DNA from: Marinimicrobium sp. C6131
GTDB lineage: Bacteria > Pseudomonadota > Gammaproteobacteria > Pseudomonadales > Cellvibrionaceae
Length of the DNA stretch: 64,000 nucleotides
NCBI RefSeq assembly: GCF_026153455.1
Contig: NZ_CP110629.1
Coordinates: forward strand, 2,852,001 to 2,916,000
Direction: 5' to 3'
The position numbers and the translations under genes were made by a program. Positions 41,642 to 51,006 of the stretch are shown piece after piece. How positions within the stretch are numbered: position 1 is the stretch's first letter; the number at the start of each line of letters is the position of its first letter. The notes under the pieces are model-generated. The model saw only the letters and a program-made list of their open reading frames with translations. It was not told the DNA's origin and did not search any database.

Positions 41642-43270
41642 TCAGTCGCAGATTTCGCCGGTCACCTCGGGGGTTTCAGCACTGCCGGTACCCTGGAAGC
41701 CAAACTCCACAGAGCTCCCTGGTGCAATCGTGCCATTCCAATCCATATTACTGGCAGTGTACGGGCCCGAACCCGACAGCTCGGCACTCCAACCATTGGT
41801 TACCTGGGTATTGCCGCTGTAATCCCAGGACACTTCCCAACCGTTGATGGTCTCGGAACCGTTGTTGGTGATGACAATCCCGGCCACGAAACCGGAGCCC
41901 CAGTCGCTGTTGATGACGTACTCGCAACTGGCACCACCATTGCCACCATCATCGCCGTCATCCGCTTCGTCCACCTGCAGGAAGGCGCCGCTGTAGGCGG
42001 ACGGCACTTGCGCGTATACGCGGTTGTCCGTGGCACTCTGAGCCGGCTCAACGTCACCGTCATCGTTCAGCACTCCAACCCGTACATCGGTGTTTTCCCC
42101 GTTGACGGCTTGTGCAAACTCATAGGTCCAGACAGTAGCATCACCATTGTCGACCACAAACGGTGTGCTCGGCAGGTAAACATCAGCCCCTTCGTTGGTC
42201 ACCAGACGCAACTGCACCTCGTCGCCTGCGCTGAGCGTTTGTGCCGCGTTGGTCAGCGGTGCCACATCTTCCCAGCTGGTGCCGGTGGAGGGTACGTGGG
42301 TGAAGCTGAAGGAATCGGTGTCCGAACCATCGGCGTTGTTCACCTGAACCCGGACAGTCACATCGCTCTCGGACTGCGGCTCGGCCAGGGTCAGTACCGT
42401 ACTGGCGTCCGAGGTGCTGCTCAGAGAGTAGAGGGAGCTGTTACTGGCTTCCACGCTCCAGTTATAGCTGAGGTTGCTGCCGGATGAGCCAGAGGCACTG
42501 AGCTGAATCTCGCCGGCACCGGCAAACACGCTGTTTGCCGGCGACGCGGTCAAATCAGCCACGACCGGATCCGGTTGCGGATCACCCCCGTTGTCACCAT
42601 CGAACTGCACATCAATACAGCCGTGGAAACGCTCATAGGTGAAGTAGTTGCGGCCCCACTCGCCGTAAATGACGTGACGCCCGGTGCGCTCCGGCACCAC
42701 ACACTCGGTATGGAACAGCGAGCTGCCCTTCTCCGGTGTGATGTTCGGCGTGGCGCCGGGGTTGGTATCGTCATAGCCGGTGAGGTCACAGAAGGGCTCA
42801 CTCTCAAAGTCGTCCCAGGTCAGCGGTTTACCCACCTCATACTGGAAGTCCGGCTTGGTGATGTAGTAGACGAATTCTTCGGTGTCATCAAAGTGCGGGC
42901 CCCAGGAAATGTCCCAGGTGATGGTCAGGGGCCCGGGGCTGATGTCGTTGGTGGGCCAGTCGATGGCCTTGTCCCAGGGTGTGGCACCGCCCTGCCAGGT
43001 CTCACTGTCGAACCCACAGACATTATCGGGCAGTGGAGAAACCCCCTTGCGCCCCAGATCGTGCGTCAACACACTCATGAACTGGTAGCCGCCATTGAAG
43101 TCGTCCTCGAAGGCCTGGGCACAGGCACTGCCGGGCTCGGCGGTGTCGGGCTTGGAGATCGCGCCACAGAACCAGTTGCGTGACGCCGGTTCCGACATCA
43201 CGCCATGTCCCATCACACTGGCGGACAACATCAGGGTAAATGAACCGAATAACAACGATTGGTACCGCAT
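41642..43270 (-). CDS. AA10 lytic polysaccharide monooxygenase with C-terminal CBM2
   Basis: 542 residues. The signal peptide ends SASVMG so that the mature enzyme begins with His22 (HGVMSEPASRNWFCG), the first ligand of the copper histidine brace; the second is the His of SVLTHDLGRK near residue 69. The AA10 domain runs to about residue 228 and ends YFTYERFHGCIDVQF. A PKD/Ig-like domain (about 238-330), an unrecognised beta-rich module (about 330-435), an Asp/Gly linker and a CBM2 (CEYVINSDWGSGFVAGIVIT to GEICD, about 450-542) follow. It should cleave crystalline cellulose or chitin oxidatively outside the cell; the AA10 sequence resembles the cellulose-active CelS2-like branch. It is convergent with pullulanase. 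Confidence 0.92.
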   Translation of the reverse strand: MRYQSLLFGSFTLMLSASVMGHGVMSEPASRNWFCGAISKPDTAEPGSACAQAFEDDFNGGYQFMSVLTHDLGRKGVSPLPDNVCGFDSETWQGGATPWDKAIDWPTNDISPGPLTITWDISWGPHFDDTEEFVYYITKPDFQYEVGKPLTWDDFESEPFCDLTGYDDTNPGATPNITPEKGSSLFHTECVVPERTGRHVIYGEWGRNYFTYERFHGCIDVQFDGDNGGDPQPDPVVADLTASPANSVFAGAGEIQLSASGSSGSNLSYNWSVEASNSSLYSLSSTSDASTVLTLAEPQSESDVTVRVQVNNADGSDTDSFSFTHVPSTGTSWEDVAPLTNAAQTLSAGDEVQLRLVTNEGADVYLPSTPFVVDNGDATVWTYEFAQAVNGENTDVRVGVLNDDGDVEPAQSATDNRVYAQVPSAYSGAFLQVDEADDGDDGGNGGASCEYVINSDWGSGFVAGIVITNNGSETINGWEVSWDYSGNTQVTNGWSAELSGSGPYTASNMDWNGTIAPGSSVEFGFQGTGSAETPEVTGEICD

Positions 43271-43570
43271 AGATAGTCCCTCTTATAGTCAATTATTAAA
43301 TAACGATTTCGGGTACAACAATCCCACAAAGCCTTACGGCTCTGGTGCCGAAACGGGTTGGGATCGCGGGTAGCTTCGTGTTTTTGGAGGGAAGAAAATA
43401 TGAAGCCGGACACATCTCGTACAACCCGTGACCGACATTTCAACAAGTGGGCACAAAAGTCCACGGGCCCTCAAAGTTGAGGCCAACGTCAACCGATCAT
43501 CCGGCACGACAGACGTGTCCCAGTGGCTTTACAATTCCGGAACACTTTGACGACTGCGGGAGGTATTCGC
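43271..43570. other. Intergenic region between LPMO and UDG-like genes
   Basis: It holds the LPMO leader on the minus strand, including a hairpin with GNRA-type loop AGCC-GTAA-GGCT (read from about 43339 downward), and on the plus strand a possible 26-codon frame at 43400-43480 (MKPDTSRTTRDRHFNKWAQK...) with GGAGGG 9 nt upstream. Nothing else is recognised; no homology is claimed for the short frame. Confidence 0.3.
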
Positions 43571-44164
43571 TTGCCAACATCCTACAACGACTGGCAACAC
43601 TTGCTGGACGATGTTCGCCGCTGCACCCTGTGTGCCCCCTCACTCCCCCTGGGGCCGCGGCCGGTCCTGCAATTTCACCCGGACGCCCGCATCCTGGTGG
43701 CCGCTCAGGCGCCGGGACGGCGGGTGCACGACACCGGGCTGCCGTTCAATGACCCCAGTGGCGACCGGTTGCGGGACTGGATGGGCATCGACCGCGAGAC
43801 CTTTTACGACCCCACCCAACTGGCCATCATCCCCATGGGCTTCTGTTACCCGGGCAGGGGCCGCTCCGGCGACCTGCCGCCGAGACCCGAGTGCGCCCAA
43901 ACCTGGCACCACCACCTGCTGGCGAAACTGCCCAACCTGGAATTGACCCTGGTGATCGGCCAATACGCCCACGCCTACCATCTGGGCAAAAGCCGGGGTA
44001 CCCTGACCCAACGGGTGGCCAACTGGCGGGACTACTGGCCCGATAAGCTGCCCATGCCCCACCCCAGCCCCAGGAACAACCTGTGGTTGCGGCGCAATCC
44101 GTGGTTTGAGGCGGAGGTGGTGCCGGCACTGCGGACGCGGGTGGCCGGCCTGTTACACCCATAA
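43571..44164 (+). CDS. Uracil-DNA-glycosylase-superfamily protein
   Basis: 197 residues from TTG 43571, selected because GGGAGG is 7 nt upstream and no ATG fits; an in-frame upstream start at 43523 is weaker. The N-terminus has CTLC followed by VAAQAPGRRVHDTGLPFNDP SGDRLRDW, the motif A region of the UDG fold, and HPSPRNNLW serves as motif B near residue 178. The motif A residues (AQAPGRRVHDTG) differ from the GEAPGxxED of family 4/5 enzymes. CTLC, RPEC and others might include iron-sulfur ligands but a full set of four is not clear. It belongs to the superfamily; glycosylase activity is not certain. Confidence 0.75.
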   Translation: MPTSYNDWQHLLDDVRRCTLCAPSLPLGPRPVLQFHPDARILVAAQAPGRRVHDTGLPFNDPSGDRLRDWMGIDRETFYDPTQLAIIPMGFCYPGRGRSGDLPPRPECAQTWHHHLLAKLPNLELTLVIGQYAHAYHLGKSRGTLTQRVANWRDYWPDKLPMPHPSPRNNLWLRRNPWFEAEVVPALRTRVAGLLHP

Positions 44165-44262
44165 CCATGGAAATTGGCGCTAAATTGCCTTAGCCTTGAA
44201 CCCATTCGACGTGCGGAGTTCTAACCGCCTGAGCTACCGGCTTCATCATGATGAGGATTACC

Positions 44263-46134
44263 ATGTTCGATCAACTTCGTCCGGGCTTCTACCGCCAGAC
44301 TCTCCGTGCCTTGAGCGGCTCGCTGCTCGCCATGCTGTTACTGAACGCTTCCGCCATGGCCGAGACCGAGTCGCCCGCCGAGTCAGCCGCGGCTCCCATT
44401 ATCAAAAGCCACGCCTTCGCCGCCCGGGGTGAGCCCAAATACGGACCCGACTTCGAGCACTTTGACTACGTCAACCCCGATGCACCCAAAGGGGGACAAA
44501 TCGTTCTGGCCGAAATCGGTACTTACGACAATTTCAATCGCTATGCCCAGCGGGGCGACCCGGCGGCCATGAGTGGCGAACTGTACGATCCGTTGATGGC
44601 GGCCAGCGATGACGAGATTGGCGTCTATTACCCGCTGATCGCCGAAAGCCTTGAATACCCCGAGAACTACGCCTGGGTGATTTTCAATATCAACCCGGAA
44701 GCCCGGGATCAGGCCGGAAAACCGGTCACCGCCAAGGATGTGGCCTTCACGTTTGACAAGCTGATGGATCAGGGCGTGCCCTTTGTCAGAAACCACTACA
44801 AGAATGTGATTCAGGCGGAAGTGTTGGACGAGCACCGGGTCAAGTTTCATTTTGAAACCCCGAGCCGGGAAGATATACAGAACCTCGTGGATCTGCCGGT
44901 ATTTCCCTCCCACTACTGGCAGGATCGGGACCTGTCCGAGCCGCTGGACAAGCCACCGGTGGGCAGCGGCCCCTATCGCATCAGTGAGTACAAAATGGGC
45001 CAGAGCGTCACCTATGAGCTGGTAGACGATTATTGGGCGGCCGACCTGCCCAGCCGCAAGGGCCTCAATAATTTCAGAACCATGCGCTACGACTATTACC
45101 GGGACACCAATGTCGCGCTGGAGGCCTTCAAGGCGGGTGAATACGACTTCCGCCAGGAGAATGTGGCCAAGCAGTGGGCCGAAGATTACGACGTGGCGGC
45201 AGTGACCCGCGGCGATATTCAGCGAGACGAGCTGGCTCACGATATTCCCCAGCCCGCCCAGGGGTTTGTCTTCAATATTCAACGCGAGCTGTTTGCCGAC
45301 CGACGCGTCCGTCAGGCGATCAACTATGCGCTGGATTTCGAATGGATGAACAAAAATCTGTTTTACGATCAGTATCAACGCACCTACAGCTTTTTCCAGA
45401 ACACGCCCTACATGGCCGAGGGCGAGCCCTCCGAACGGGAGATGAGTATTCTGGAGCCGTTCCGTGATCAGCTTCCGAAAGAAGTGTTCGGCGAGGTCTG
45501 GGTGCCCAACCAGACCGATGGCTCGGGCAATATTCGCCCGGCGCTACGCAAAGCCATGGCGCTGCTCAAGGACGCCGGCTGGGAGCTGAAAGACGGCAAA
45601 ATGGTGCACGGAGAGAGCGGTAAGCCGTTTGAATTTGAACTGCTGATTTACTCCTCTACGGGCGAGCGAATCGGCCTGCCGTTCAAGCGCAACCTGGAGC
45701 GTCTGGGCATTACCATGAACCTGCGCCAGGTCGACAGCACCCAGTTTCTGAACCGATTGCGCTCCCGGGATTACGATATGATTTTCCAGGGCTATCGGGC
45801 AAACCCTTACCCCCACCCGAATATGCGCATTACCTGGCATTCGGACTATGTGGACTCCACCTATAATCAGGCGGGCGTTCAGGACCCGGTGATTGATGCC
45901 CTGATCCGGGGCATTGAGGAGCATCAGCAGGACGACGATATGCTGTTGGCCTATGGCCACGCCTTTGATCGGGTGGCGCGCTGGAACTTTTACCTGGTCC
46001 CCCACTGGCACTCCAGCTACTTCCGCATCGCCTACTGGAATCAGTTCGATCGGCCGGAAAAACGGCCCGAATACGCCATCGGCCTGAGTACCTGGTGGTT
46101 CGACGACGAAAAAGCGAAGAAACTCACACGCTAG
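44263..46134 (+). CDS. yejA: YejA-like peptide-binding protein of an ABC importer
   Basis: 623 residues from ATG 44263, preceded by GAGG at 6 nt; ATGs at 44248 and 44251 are alternatives. A signal peptide ends NASAMA. The body is a family 5 solute-binding protein (HAFAARGEPKYGPDFEHFDY VNP, ...GTYDNFNRYAQRG, ETPSREDIQNLVDLPVFPSH YW), which is the YejA branch with its typical C-terminus (FRIAYWNQFDRPEKRPEYAI). In E. coli Yej imports oligopeptides and microcin C. First gene of a four-gene operon: binding protein, two permeases, fused ATPase. Confidence 0.92.
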   Translation: MFDQLRPGFYRQTLRALSGSLLAMLLLNASAMAETESPAESAAAPIIKSHAFAARGEPKYGPDFEHFDYVNPDAPKGGQIVLAEIGTYDNFNRYAQRGDPAAMSGELYDPLMAASDDEIGVYYPLIAESLEYPENYAWVIFNINPEARDQAGKPVTAKDVAFTFDKLMDQGVPFVRNHYKNVIQAEVLDEHRVKFHFETPSREDIQNLVDLPVFPSHYWQDRDLSEPLDKPPVGSGPYRISEYKMGQSVTYELVDDYWAADLPSRKGLNNFRTMRYDYYRDTNVALEAFKAGEYDFRQENVAKQWAEDYDVAAVTRGDIQRDELAHDIPQPAQGFVFNIQRELFADRRVRQAINYALDFEWMNKNLFYDQYQRTYSFFQNTPYMAEGEPSEREMSILEPFRDQLPKEVFGEVWVPNQTDGSGNIRPALRKAMALLKDAGWELKDGKMVHGESGKPFEFELLIYSSTGERIGLPFKRNLERLGITMNLRQVDSTQFLNRLRSRDYDMIFQGYRANPYPHPNMRITWHSDYVDSTYNQAGVQDPVIDALIRGIEEHQQDDDMLLAYGHAFDRVARWNFYLVPHWHSSYFRIAYWNQFDRPEKRPEYAIGLSTWWFDDEKAKKLTR

Positions 46135-46162
46135 TGCGTCGTTTAACGCGGAGTAAGCTGTT

Positions 46163-47236
46163 GTGACCGCCTACCTCATTCGCCGGCTGCTGTTGGTCGT
46201 TCCCACCCTGCTGGCGATCATCACACTCAATTTTTTTATCGTCCAGGCCGCCCCCGGCGGCCCGGTGGAGCAGATGCTGGCAAGCGCGCTTGACGTCCAA
46301 GGCACGGACCTCGATCGGGTCAGTGGCGCCGCATCGGGCGAAGTGGCCCAGAACTCCGGGGACAGCCGAGGGGCCCGCGGCCTGGACCCGGAAGTGATTG
46401 CCGAAATCGAACGGCAGTTCGGGTTCGACAAGCCGCTCTGGGAGCGCTACGTCATCATGCTCAAGGACTATCTGGTGTTTGACTTCGGTGACAGCCTGTT
46501 TCGGGCCCGCTCGGTGATCGAGCTGGTCATCGAGCGCTTGCCCGTCTCCTTGTCACTCGGGCTGTGGAGCACCCTGTTGATCTATACCATCTCCATTCCT
46601 CTGGGCATCCGCAAAGCCGTGCGACATCATTCCCGGTTTGATGTCTGGACCAGTTGGGTGGTGGTCATCGGCAACGCCATTCCGAGCTTTCTGTTTGCGA
46701 TTCTGTTGATCATCCTGTTTGCCGGCGGCTCCTACTTCAACTGGTTCCCGCTGCGTGGCCTGGTGTCGGAGAACTTTGACGAACTGCTCTGGTACCAGAA
46801 GATCCTCGATTACTTCTGGCATATGGCGTTGCCCGTACTGGCGTTGACCATCGGCGGTTTCGCCAGCCTGACGATGCTGACCAAGAACTCGTTTCTGGAT
46901 GAGATCAATAAACAGTACGTCATGACGGCCAAGGCCAAAGGCGCTACCGAAAAACGTATTCTGTACAAGCACGTATTCCGCAATGCCATGCTGATCGTGA
47001 TCGCCGGATTCCCCGCCACCTTCATCAGTATGTTTTTTGCCGGATCGCTGCTGATTGAGGTGATTTTCTCCCTCGAGGGACTGGGCCTGCTCGGATTTGA
47101 GTCCACCTTACAGCGGGACTATCCGGTGATGTTCGGCACCCTGTACATTTTTGGCCTGCTGGGATTGTTGATCGGGATTATCAGTGACCTGGCTTACACC
47201 TGGGTGGACCCCCGCATTGATTTTGAATCCCGTTAG
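46163..47236 (+). CDS. yejB: YejB-like ABC permease
   Basis: 357 residues from GTG 46163 (no ATG nearby). Starts MTAYLIRRLLLVVPTLLAII TLNF, the DppB-type N-terminal helix, with a periplasmic insertion (about residues 30-90) typical of YejB. The permease signature is AKAKGATEKRILYKHVFRNA near residue 255 (EAA loop). Six membrane segments are expected. It pairs with the YejE-like permease 15 nt downstream. Confidence 0.92.
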   Translation: MTAYLIRRLLLVVPTLLAIITLNFFIVQAAPGGPVEQMLASALDVQGTDLDRVSGAASGEVAQNSGDSRGARGLDPEVIAEIERQFGFDKPLWERYVIMLKDYLVFDFGDSLFRARSVIELVIERLPVSLSLGLWSTLLIYTISIPLGIRKAVRHHSRFDVWTSWVVVIGNAIPSFLFAILLIILFAGGSYFNWFPLRGLVSENFDELLWYQKILDYFWHMALPVLALTIGGFASLTMLTKNSFLDEINKQYVMTAKAKGATEKRILYKHVFRNAMLIVIAGFPATFISMFFAGSLLIEVIFSLEGLGLLGFESTLQRDYPVMFGTLYIFGLLGLLIGIISDLAYTWVDPRIDFESR

Positions 47237-47251
47237 GAGTTGCGCTTGACC

Positions 47252-48268
47252 ATGACCCCACTCAATCAAGAGCGTTGGCATCGGTTTCGCAACAACCGGC
47301 GCGGCTACTGGAGCTTGTGGATTTTTCTGGCGCTGTTCGCCGTGAGCCTGCTGTCTGACCTGATTGCCAATGAAAAGCCCATCCTCATCAGTTTTGAGGA
47401 CGAGCTTTATTTTCCGCTTTTGAACGATTACACCGAACTGGAATTCGGTGGCGACTTCGCCGTCAACGCCGATTACCGGGACCCCTACATCGCCGGGTTG
47501 ATCAACGACGAAGGCTGGATGCTCTGGCCCCTGATCCGTTTCAACTACCGTACCATCAACTACGACTTGCCCACACCAGCGCCCAGCCCACCGACCGGCG
47601 AAAACTGGCTCGGCACCGATGATCAAGGCCGGGACATCGTCGCCCGCCTGCTGTACGGCTTTCGCATCTCCGTGGTATTCGGTCTGATCCTGACCGTGCT
47701 GACCTCGGTTGTCGGCATTGCGGCCGGTGCCGTGCAGGGTTTCTACGGGGGCAAAATTGATCTGTTCGGGCAGCGCCTGCTGGAGGTCTGGTCCAGCGTG
47801 CCCACACTGTTCGTGCTGATCATCATTGCCAGTTTTGTCCCACCCAGTTTCTGGATTCTGCTCGGCATTCTGCTGTTGTTCGGCTGGATGGCACTGGTGG
47901 GTGTGGTGCGCGCGGAGTTTCTGCGGGCCCGAAATTTTGACTACGTACAGGCCGCCCGGGCACTCGGGGTGTCGGATCGCGCGCTGATGTTCCGCCATCT
48001 GTTACCCAATGCCATGGTGGCCACCGTCACCTTTTTGCCGTTCATCATGGTCGGCTCGATCACCAGCCTGACTGCGCTGGATTTTCTCGGCTTTGGCCTA
48101 CCGCCTGGTTCGCCCTCGCTGGGCGAAATGGTCAGCCAGGGGAAAAACAACCTGCACGCACCCTGGATTGGTCTCTCTGTGTTTGTCGTGCTGTCCGTGT
48201 TGCTCACCCTGCTGGTGTTCGTTGGAGAAGCCGCTCGCGATGCCCTCGACCCCAATCGGACCCGATAA
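47252..48268 (+). CDS. yejE: YejE-like ABC permease
   Basis: 338 residues from ATG 47252; AGGAG at 47235-47239 would better suit a TTG at 47246, which adds two residues. N-terminus MTPLNQERWHRFRNNRRGYW SLWIFL, periplasmic insertion near residues 40-110 with NWLGTDDQGRDIVARLLYGF, and EAA loop QAARALGVSDRALMFRHLLP NA. These are DppC-family features with the YejE-type N-terminal extension. Four nt separate its stop from the ATPase start. Confidence 0.92.
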   Translation: MTPLNQERWHRFRNNRRGYWSLWIFLALFAVSLLSDLIANEKPILISFEDELYFPLLNDYTELEFGGDFAVNADYRDPYIAGLINDEGWMLWPLIRFNYRTINYDLPTPAPSPPTGENWLGTDDQGRDIVARLLYGFRISVVFGLILTVLTSVVGIAAGAVQGFYGGKIDLFGQRLLEVWSSVPTLFVLIIIASFVPPSFWILLGILLLFGWMALVGVVRAEFLRARNFDYVQAARALGVSDRALMFRHLLPNAMVATVTFLPFIMVGSITSLTALDFLGFGLPPGSPSLGEMVSQGKNNLHAPWIGLSVFVVLSVLLTLLVFVGEAARDALDPNRTR

Positions 48269-48272
48269 CGCC

Positions 48273-49883
48273 ATGACCGAAACGCTACTCCATATTGACC
48301 GATTGTCCGTCCAGTTCCGCACCGGAGATGCCTATAAGACCGTGGTCTCCGGAGTCAGCCTGGCCATTGCCAAAGGCGAAACACTCGCTCTGGTGGGGGA
48401 AAGCGGTTCCGGCAAATCCGTTACCGCCCAATCCATTCTCCGATTGCTACCGGAGCACAGTGCGCGTTACACCGACGGCGCGATTCATTTCGCAGGACAG
48501 GACTTACTGCGTCTGCCTGAACGGGATCTTCTCCCGATTCGGGGCGCGCGCATCAGTATGATTTTCCAGGAACCGATGACCAGCCTCAGTCCGTTGCACA
48601 GCATCGAAAAACAGCTGGCCGAAGCACTGTTTCTGCACAATGGCACGGCCCGCAAAAATGCCCGCCCCACGGTATTGAAGTGGTTACACCGGGTCGGCCT
48701 GCGCAACCCCGAGCAACGACTCGACGCCCTGCCCCACGAACTCAGTGGCGGTGAACGCCAACGGGTGATGATCGCCATGGCCCTGATCAACGAGCCGGAC
48801 CTGTTGATTGCCGATGAGCCGACCACGGCACTGGATGTCACCATTCAGGCGCAGGTATTGAAGCTGATTCAGGATCTGCAGCAAGAGCTGAACATGGCGG
48901 TGCTGTTCATCACTCACGATCTGGCCATTGTCCGTCAACTCGCGGATCGGGTCACGATCATGCAATCGGGCGAAGTGGTTGAAACCGGGCCGACCCGGGA
49001 CGTTTTCCACCAGCCCAAACATGAGTACACCCGTCGGCTGCTTGACGCCGAACCCAGAGGCGAGCCCGAGCCGGTTCCCGATGATGCCCCGACGATTTTA
49101 AGCGCCGATCAGATGCGCGTCTGGTTCCCCATGACCCGAGGCGTCTTCAAACGTGTGTATGATCATGTCAAGGCGGTGGACGATATCAGCCTGTCCGTTC
49201 GCGCCGGGGAAACCCTGGGTATTGTGGGCGAAAGCGGCTCCGGAAAAACCACACTGGGCCGCGCCCTGCTGAGGCTGATCGGTAGCCGGGGCGATATCTG
49301 GTTCAACGAGGAAGGCGAACAGCGCTTTAATCTCAACGCTCTGGATCACAAAGCGATGCGACCACTGCGGCGGCGTCTGCAGATTATCTTTCAGGACCCC
49401 TACGGCAGCCTGAGCCCGCGCATGTCAGTCAGCCAGATTATCGCCGAGGGACTGCGGGTACACACCTCAATGAGTGCCGACGAACTGGACCGCGAGGTGG
49501 TACGCGCCATGGAGGCGGTGCAGTTGGACCCCGCCACTCGCCACCGCTATCCCGGCGAGTTTTCCGGCGGCCAGCGTCAGCGCATTGCCATTGCCCGGGC
49601 GCTGATACTCGACCCCAAGTTACTGATTCTGGATGAACCCACGTCAGCGCTGGACCGATCGGTTCAGAAAGACATTATCGACCTGTTACGCCGCTTGCAA
49701 CGCGAGCGGCGCCTGAGTTATCTGTTTGTGAGTCATGACTTGAGTGTGGTTCGGGCCCTGAGTCATCGGGTGATGATCATGAAGGCCGGCAAGGTGGTAG
49801 AATCGGGCGATGCAAAAGCCGTATTCGAAGCGCCCAAAGCCGAATATACTCGCCAGTTAATGGCGGCAATCCCCACGCTTTGA
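48273..49883 (+). CDS. yejF: YejF-like fused ABC ATPase
   Basis: 536 residues from ATG 48273, carrying two complete nucleotide-binding domains. NBD1: Walker A GESGSGKSVT near residue 43, signature LSGGERQR, Walker B LLIADEPT. NBD2: Walker A GESGSGKTTLG near 315, signature FSGGQRQR, Walker B LLILDEPT. Each ends in the OppD/F-type extension (EVVETGPTRDVFHQPKHEYT; KVVESGDAKAVFEAPKAEYT). It energises the YejBE channel. A rightward start within the permease gene is rejected. Confidence 0.94.
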   Translation: MTETLLHIDRLSVQFRTGDAYKTVVSGVSLAIAKGETLALVGESGSGKSVTAQSILRLLPEHSARYTDGAIHFAGQDLLRLPERDLLPIRGARISMIFQEPMTSLSPLHSIEKQLAEALFLHNGTARKNARPTVLKWLHRVGLRNPEQRLDALPHELSGGERQRVMIAMALINEPDLLIADEPTTALDVTIQAQVLKLIQDLQQELNMAVLFITHDLAIVRQLADRVTIMQSGEVVETGPTRDVFHQPKHEYTRRLLDAEPRGEPEPVPDDAPTILSADQMRVWFPMTRGVFKRVYDHVKAVDDISLSVRAGETLGIVGESGSGKTTLGRALLRLIGSRGDIWFNEEGEQRFNLNALDHKAMRPLRRRLQIIFQDPYGSLSPRMSVSQIIAEGLRVHTSMSADELDREVVRAMEAVQLDPATRHRYPGEFSGGQRQRIAIARALILDPKLLILDEPTSALDRSVQKDIIDLLRRLQRERRLSYLFVSHDLSVVRALSHRVMIMKAGKVVESGDAKAVFEAPKAEYTRQLMAAIPTL

Positions 49884-49951
49884 CCCAACCCGGAACACCG
49901 GCGGTGGGCGAACGTCTAAGACCAAGGCGCTATCTATAGGGAGAGGCGGTT

Positions 49952-50143
49952 ATGTCTGAACAGATCGAGAAAAATATCCACTGCCCTTATTGCGATGAAG
50001 TCATCACCCTGCTGATTGATCCGTCAATCAGCGAGCAGTCCTATGTGGAGGACTGCCACGTATGCTGTCAGCCCATCAGTGTGGATGTCGTGATTGATGA
50101 GACCGAGGCGGTGGAGGTGTATGCCCGGCAGGAGAATGAGTGA
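49952..50143 (+). CDS. CPXCG-type cysteine-rich small protein
   Basis: 63 residues with GGGAGAGG upstream. Zinc-ribbon-like cysteines CPYC (residues 11-14) and CHVCCQP (35-41), acidic elsewhere. This matches the CPXCG motif-containing family found in many gammaproteobacteria; function unknown. It stands alone between the yej operon and a 16-bp hairpin. Confidence 0.85.
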   Translation: MSEQIEKNIHCPYCDEVITLLIDPSISEQSYVEDCHVCCQPISVDVVIDETEAVEVYARQENE

Positions 50144-50158
50144 TGGTGGGTGGTTTTT

Positions 50159-50193
50159 TGGTGGATGACGGGGCTTAGCCCCGTCATCCACCA
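50159..50193. terminator. Strong hairpin between CPXCG and slipin genes
   Basis: A perfect 16-bp stem (50159-50174 with 50178-50193) and TTA loop lie between two convergent genes. There is no U-tract after it on either strand, so it may be a bidirectional processing or Rho-linked end rather than a classical terminator. Confidence 0.6.
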
Positions 50194-50205
50194 GTTAAAA
50201 GCCCA

Positions 50206-50967
50206 TCACGATTTGGACTTGAACTGCTCCATGATGCTGCCCAGCATATCCACCGGCAGGGGGAATACGATGGTGGAGTTTTTCTCGCCCGCAATATCAA
50301 TCAGCGTCTGCAGGTAGCGCAGCGTCATCGCATTGGGGTTGCGCGACAGCTCGACGGCGGCGTCGGTCAGTTTGGCTGCGGCCTGTGACTCACCCTCGGC
50401 GTGAATGATTTTCGCGCGCCGTGAGCGCTCGGCCTCGGCCTGTCGGGCAATCGCCCGGATCATGCTCTCATCCAGGTCGACATGCTTGATTTCCACGTTG
50501 CTGACTTTGATACCCCAGGTGTCGGAACTCTGATCCAGAATTTCCTGAATATCCTGGTTCAGCTTGTCGCGCTCGGAGAGCATTTCATCCAGCTCGTGTT
50601 TACCCAGTACCGAGCGCAGCGTGGTCTGAGCCAGCTGACTGACGGCTTCGTAGTACTGTTCCACATTGATGATGGCCTTCTCCGGGTCAACCACCCGGAA
50701 GTAAACCACCGCATTTACCTTTACCGATACGTTGTCCCGGCTGATCACGTCCTGACTCGGCACATCCATGACGATGGTGCGCAAGTCCACCTTTTCCATG
50801 GTCTGGATGAAAGGAATGATGATGACCAGGCCGGGGCCTTTGACCTTCTGAAAGCGGCCCAGCATAAACACCACGCCCCGTTCATACTCGCGCAGAATGC
50901 GAATCGCATAAGCGAGCAGCAGCACCACAAAAGTGATGAGTAAACCAAAGAAATATTCGTATAACAT
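50206..50967 (-). CDS. Slipin/stomatin-family SPFH membrane protein
   Basis: 253 residues. N-terminal membrane segment (about 5-25), then the SPFH/Band 7 domain: REYERGVVFMLGRFQKVKGP GLV, MDVPSQDVISRDNVSVKVNA, and a coiled coil with IRAIARQAEAERSRRAKIIH AEGE. Slipins form large oligomeric rings in membrane microdomains. The paired NfeD-type protease upstream on the same strand (39 nt gap) is the standard partner of slipins, and can cleave the stomatin C-terminus in archaeal examples. Confidence 0.94.
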   Translation of the reverse strand: MLYEYFFGLLITFVVLLLAYAIRILREYERGVVFMLGRFQKVKGPGLVIIIPFIQTMEKVDLRTIVMDVPSQDVISRDNVSVKVNAVVYFRVVDPEKAIINVEQYYEAVSQLAQTTLRSVLGKHELDEMLSERDKLNQDIQEILDQSSDTWGIKVSNVEIKHVDLDESMIRAIARQAEAERSRRAKIIHAEGESQAAAKLTDAAVELSRNPNAMTLRYLQTLIDIAGEKNSTIVFPLPVDMLGSIMEQFKSKS

Positions 50968-51006
50968 AGGGTATCTCCGTTCTTGGATTAAAGTGCCAGT
51001 CGCCCC

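Noticed and set aside
43320..43390. Possible c-di-GMP-I riboswitch (CAAAGCC...GGCT and GGGTAGC) before the LPMO or UDG-like gene
   Set aside because: The order of conserved elements and the GNRA loop does not fit the class on either strand, and the orientation that looks closest does not lead the LPMO gene.
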